Of a DNA stretch of 5,921 nucleotides, positions 5,652-5,921 are shown in pieces. Source of the DNA: UBA10649 sp044233495 (GTDB lineage: Bacteria > Actinomycetota > Actinomycetes > S36-B12); NCBI GenBank assembly GCA_044233495.1, contig JBIIJX010000157.1, forward strand, positions 1 through 5,921. The letters run 5' to 3'. The translations under genes and the position numbers were made by a program. Position 1 is the first letter of the stretch, and each line of letters starts with the position of its first letter. The notes under the pieces are model-generated. The model did not search any database. It saw nothing but the letters and a program-made list of their open reading frames with translations, and was not told the DNA's origin.

Positions 5652-5921
5652 GTGCCCACCATCATGTGGTTCCGCCGGGACCTGCGACTGCGCGACAATC
5701 CCGCTCTGCTCGCAGCCATCGAGGAGGCACGGGCCAGCGGCGACGGCCAGGTCATGGCCTTGTTCGTCGTCGACCCGAACCTGTGGGATCCGGCCGGGGC
5801 CGTGCGGCAGGCCTACCTCGTGGACTCCCTCGACCGGCTCGGCGCGAGCATCGGCCGACACCTGACGATCCGGCACGGCGACCCCCGCACCGTGGTGCCG
5901 GAGGTGGTGGCGGCCTCCGGC
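5652..5921 (+). CDS. phrB: Deoxyribodipyrimidine photolyase (3' partial)
   Basis: The first 90 codons run to the window end. The protein starts VPTIMWFRRDLRLRDNPAL, the hallmark of the N-terminal α/β antenna-binding domain of class I CPD photolyases, and continues with VMALFVVDPNLWD and a later HGDP turn typical of that domain. The enzyme uses blue light and FADH- to split cyclobutane pyrimidine dimers. The FAD-binding C-terminal part is outside the window, so a related photolyase or cryptochrome class cannot be fully excluded. The GTG at 5652 is chosen because it directly precedes the conserved start and fits the leaderless promoter; the alternative ATG at 5664 (M5) would delete the first β-strand. 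It diverges from ideR across 65 nt. Confidence 0.9.
   Translation, partial: MPTIMWFRRDLRLRDNPALLAAIEEARASGDGQVMALFVVDPNLWDPAGAVRQAYLVDSLDRLGASIGRHLTIRHGDPRTVVPEVVAASG

Noticed and set aside
5164..5865. Plus-strand open frame across ideR and the photolyase start
   Set aside because: It runs antisense to most of ideR and out of frame with the photolyase; both real genes have intact family motifs in their own frames.

Overview
The window is high-GC and gene-dense, with GTG and TTG starts, an ATGA gene overlap and proteins typical of Actinomycetota. The two-gene module for 10-methyl branched fatty acids (tuberculostearic acid type) and an IdeR/DtxR iron regulator whose ligand numbering matches the mycobacterial protein point to a mycolata relative or to a Nocardioidaceae-type organism such as Aeromicrobium. 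That taxonomic guess is inference. No mobile element, CRISPR array, tRNA, rRNA or large repeat was seen.

Layout. Positions 2-2514 hold a 5'-truncated FAD-dependent oxidoreductase (tmsA) overlapping by 4 nt a cyclopropane-fatty-acid-synthase-type methyltransferase (tmsB). TmsB adds a methylene from SAM to the double bond of oleoyl phospholipid, and TmsA is expected to reduce the 10-methylene product to 10-methylstearate. A GC-rich hairpin follows tmsB. An IclR-family regulator then begins at a TTG codon with no clear ribosome binding site (2542-3306). A 126-nt spacer contains an inverted repeat and a candidate -10 element. It precedes an aldehyde dehydrogenase of the 2-hydroxymuconate/2-aminomuconate semialdehyde dehydrogenase type (3433-4872).

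The dehydrogenase converges on ideR (minus strand, 4894-5586). A 7-bp inverted repeat in the junction contains both stop codons, one in each arm. ideR diverges from a photolyase gene (5652 to the window end, 3' truncated). The photolyase start sits where a leaderless transcript would begin, and the two divergent promoters appear to interlock in 65 nt.

Four functions adjoin: membrane lipid modification, a regulator plus aldehyde dehydrogenase pair possibly for catabolism of an aromatic compound, iron homeostasis, and light-driven DNA repair. Most of this is well-characterised biology. The points most worth checking are what the IclR protein controls (tmsAB, the dehydrogenase or both), the substrate of the dehydrogenase, and the compact regulatory junctions at 4869-4897 and 5587-5651.
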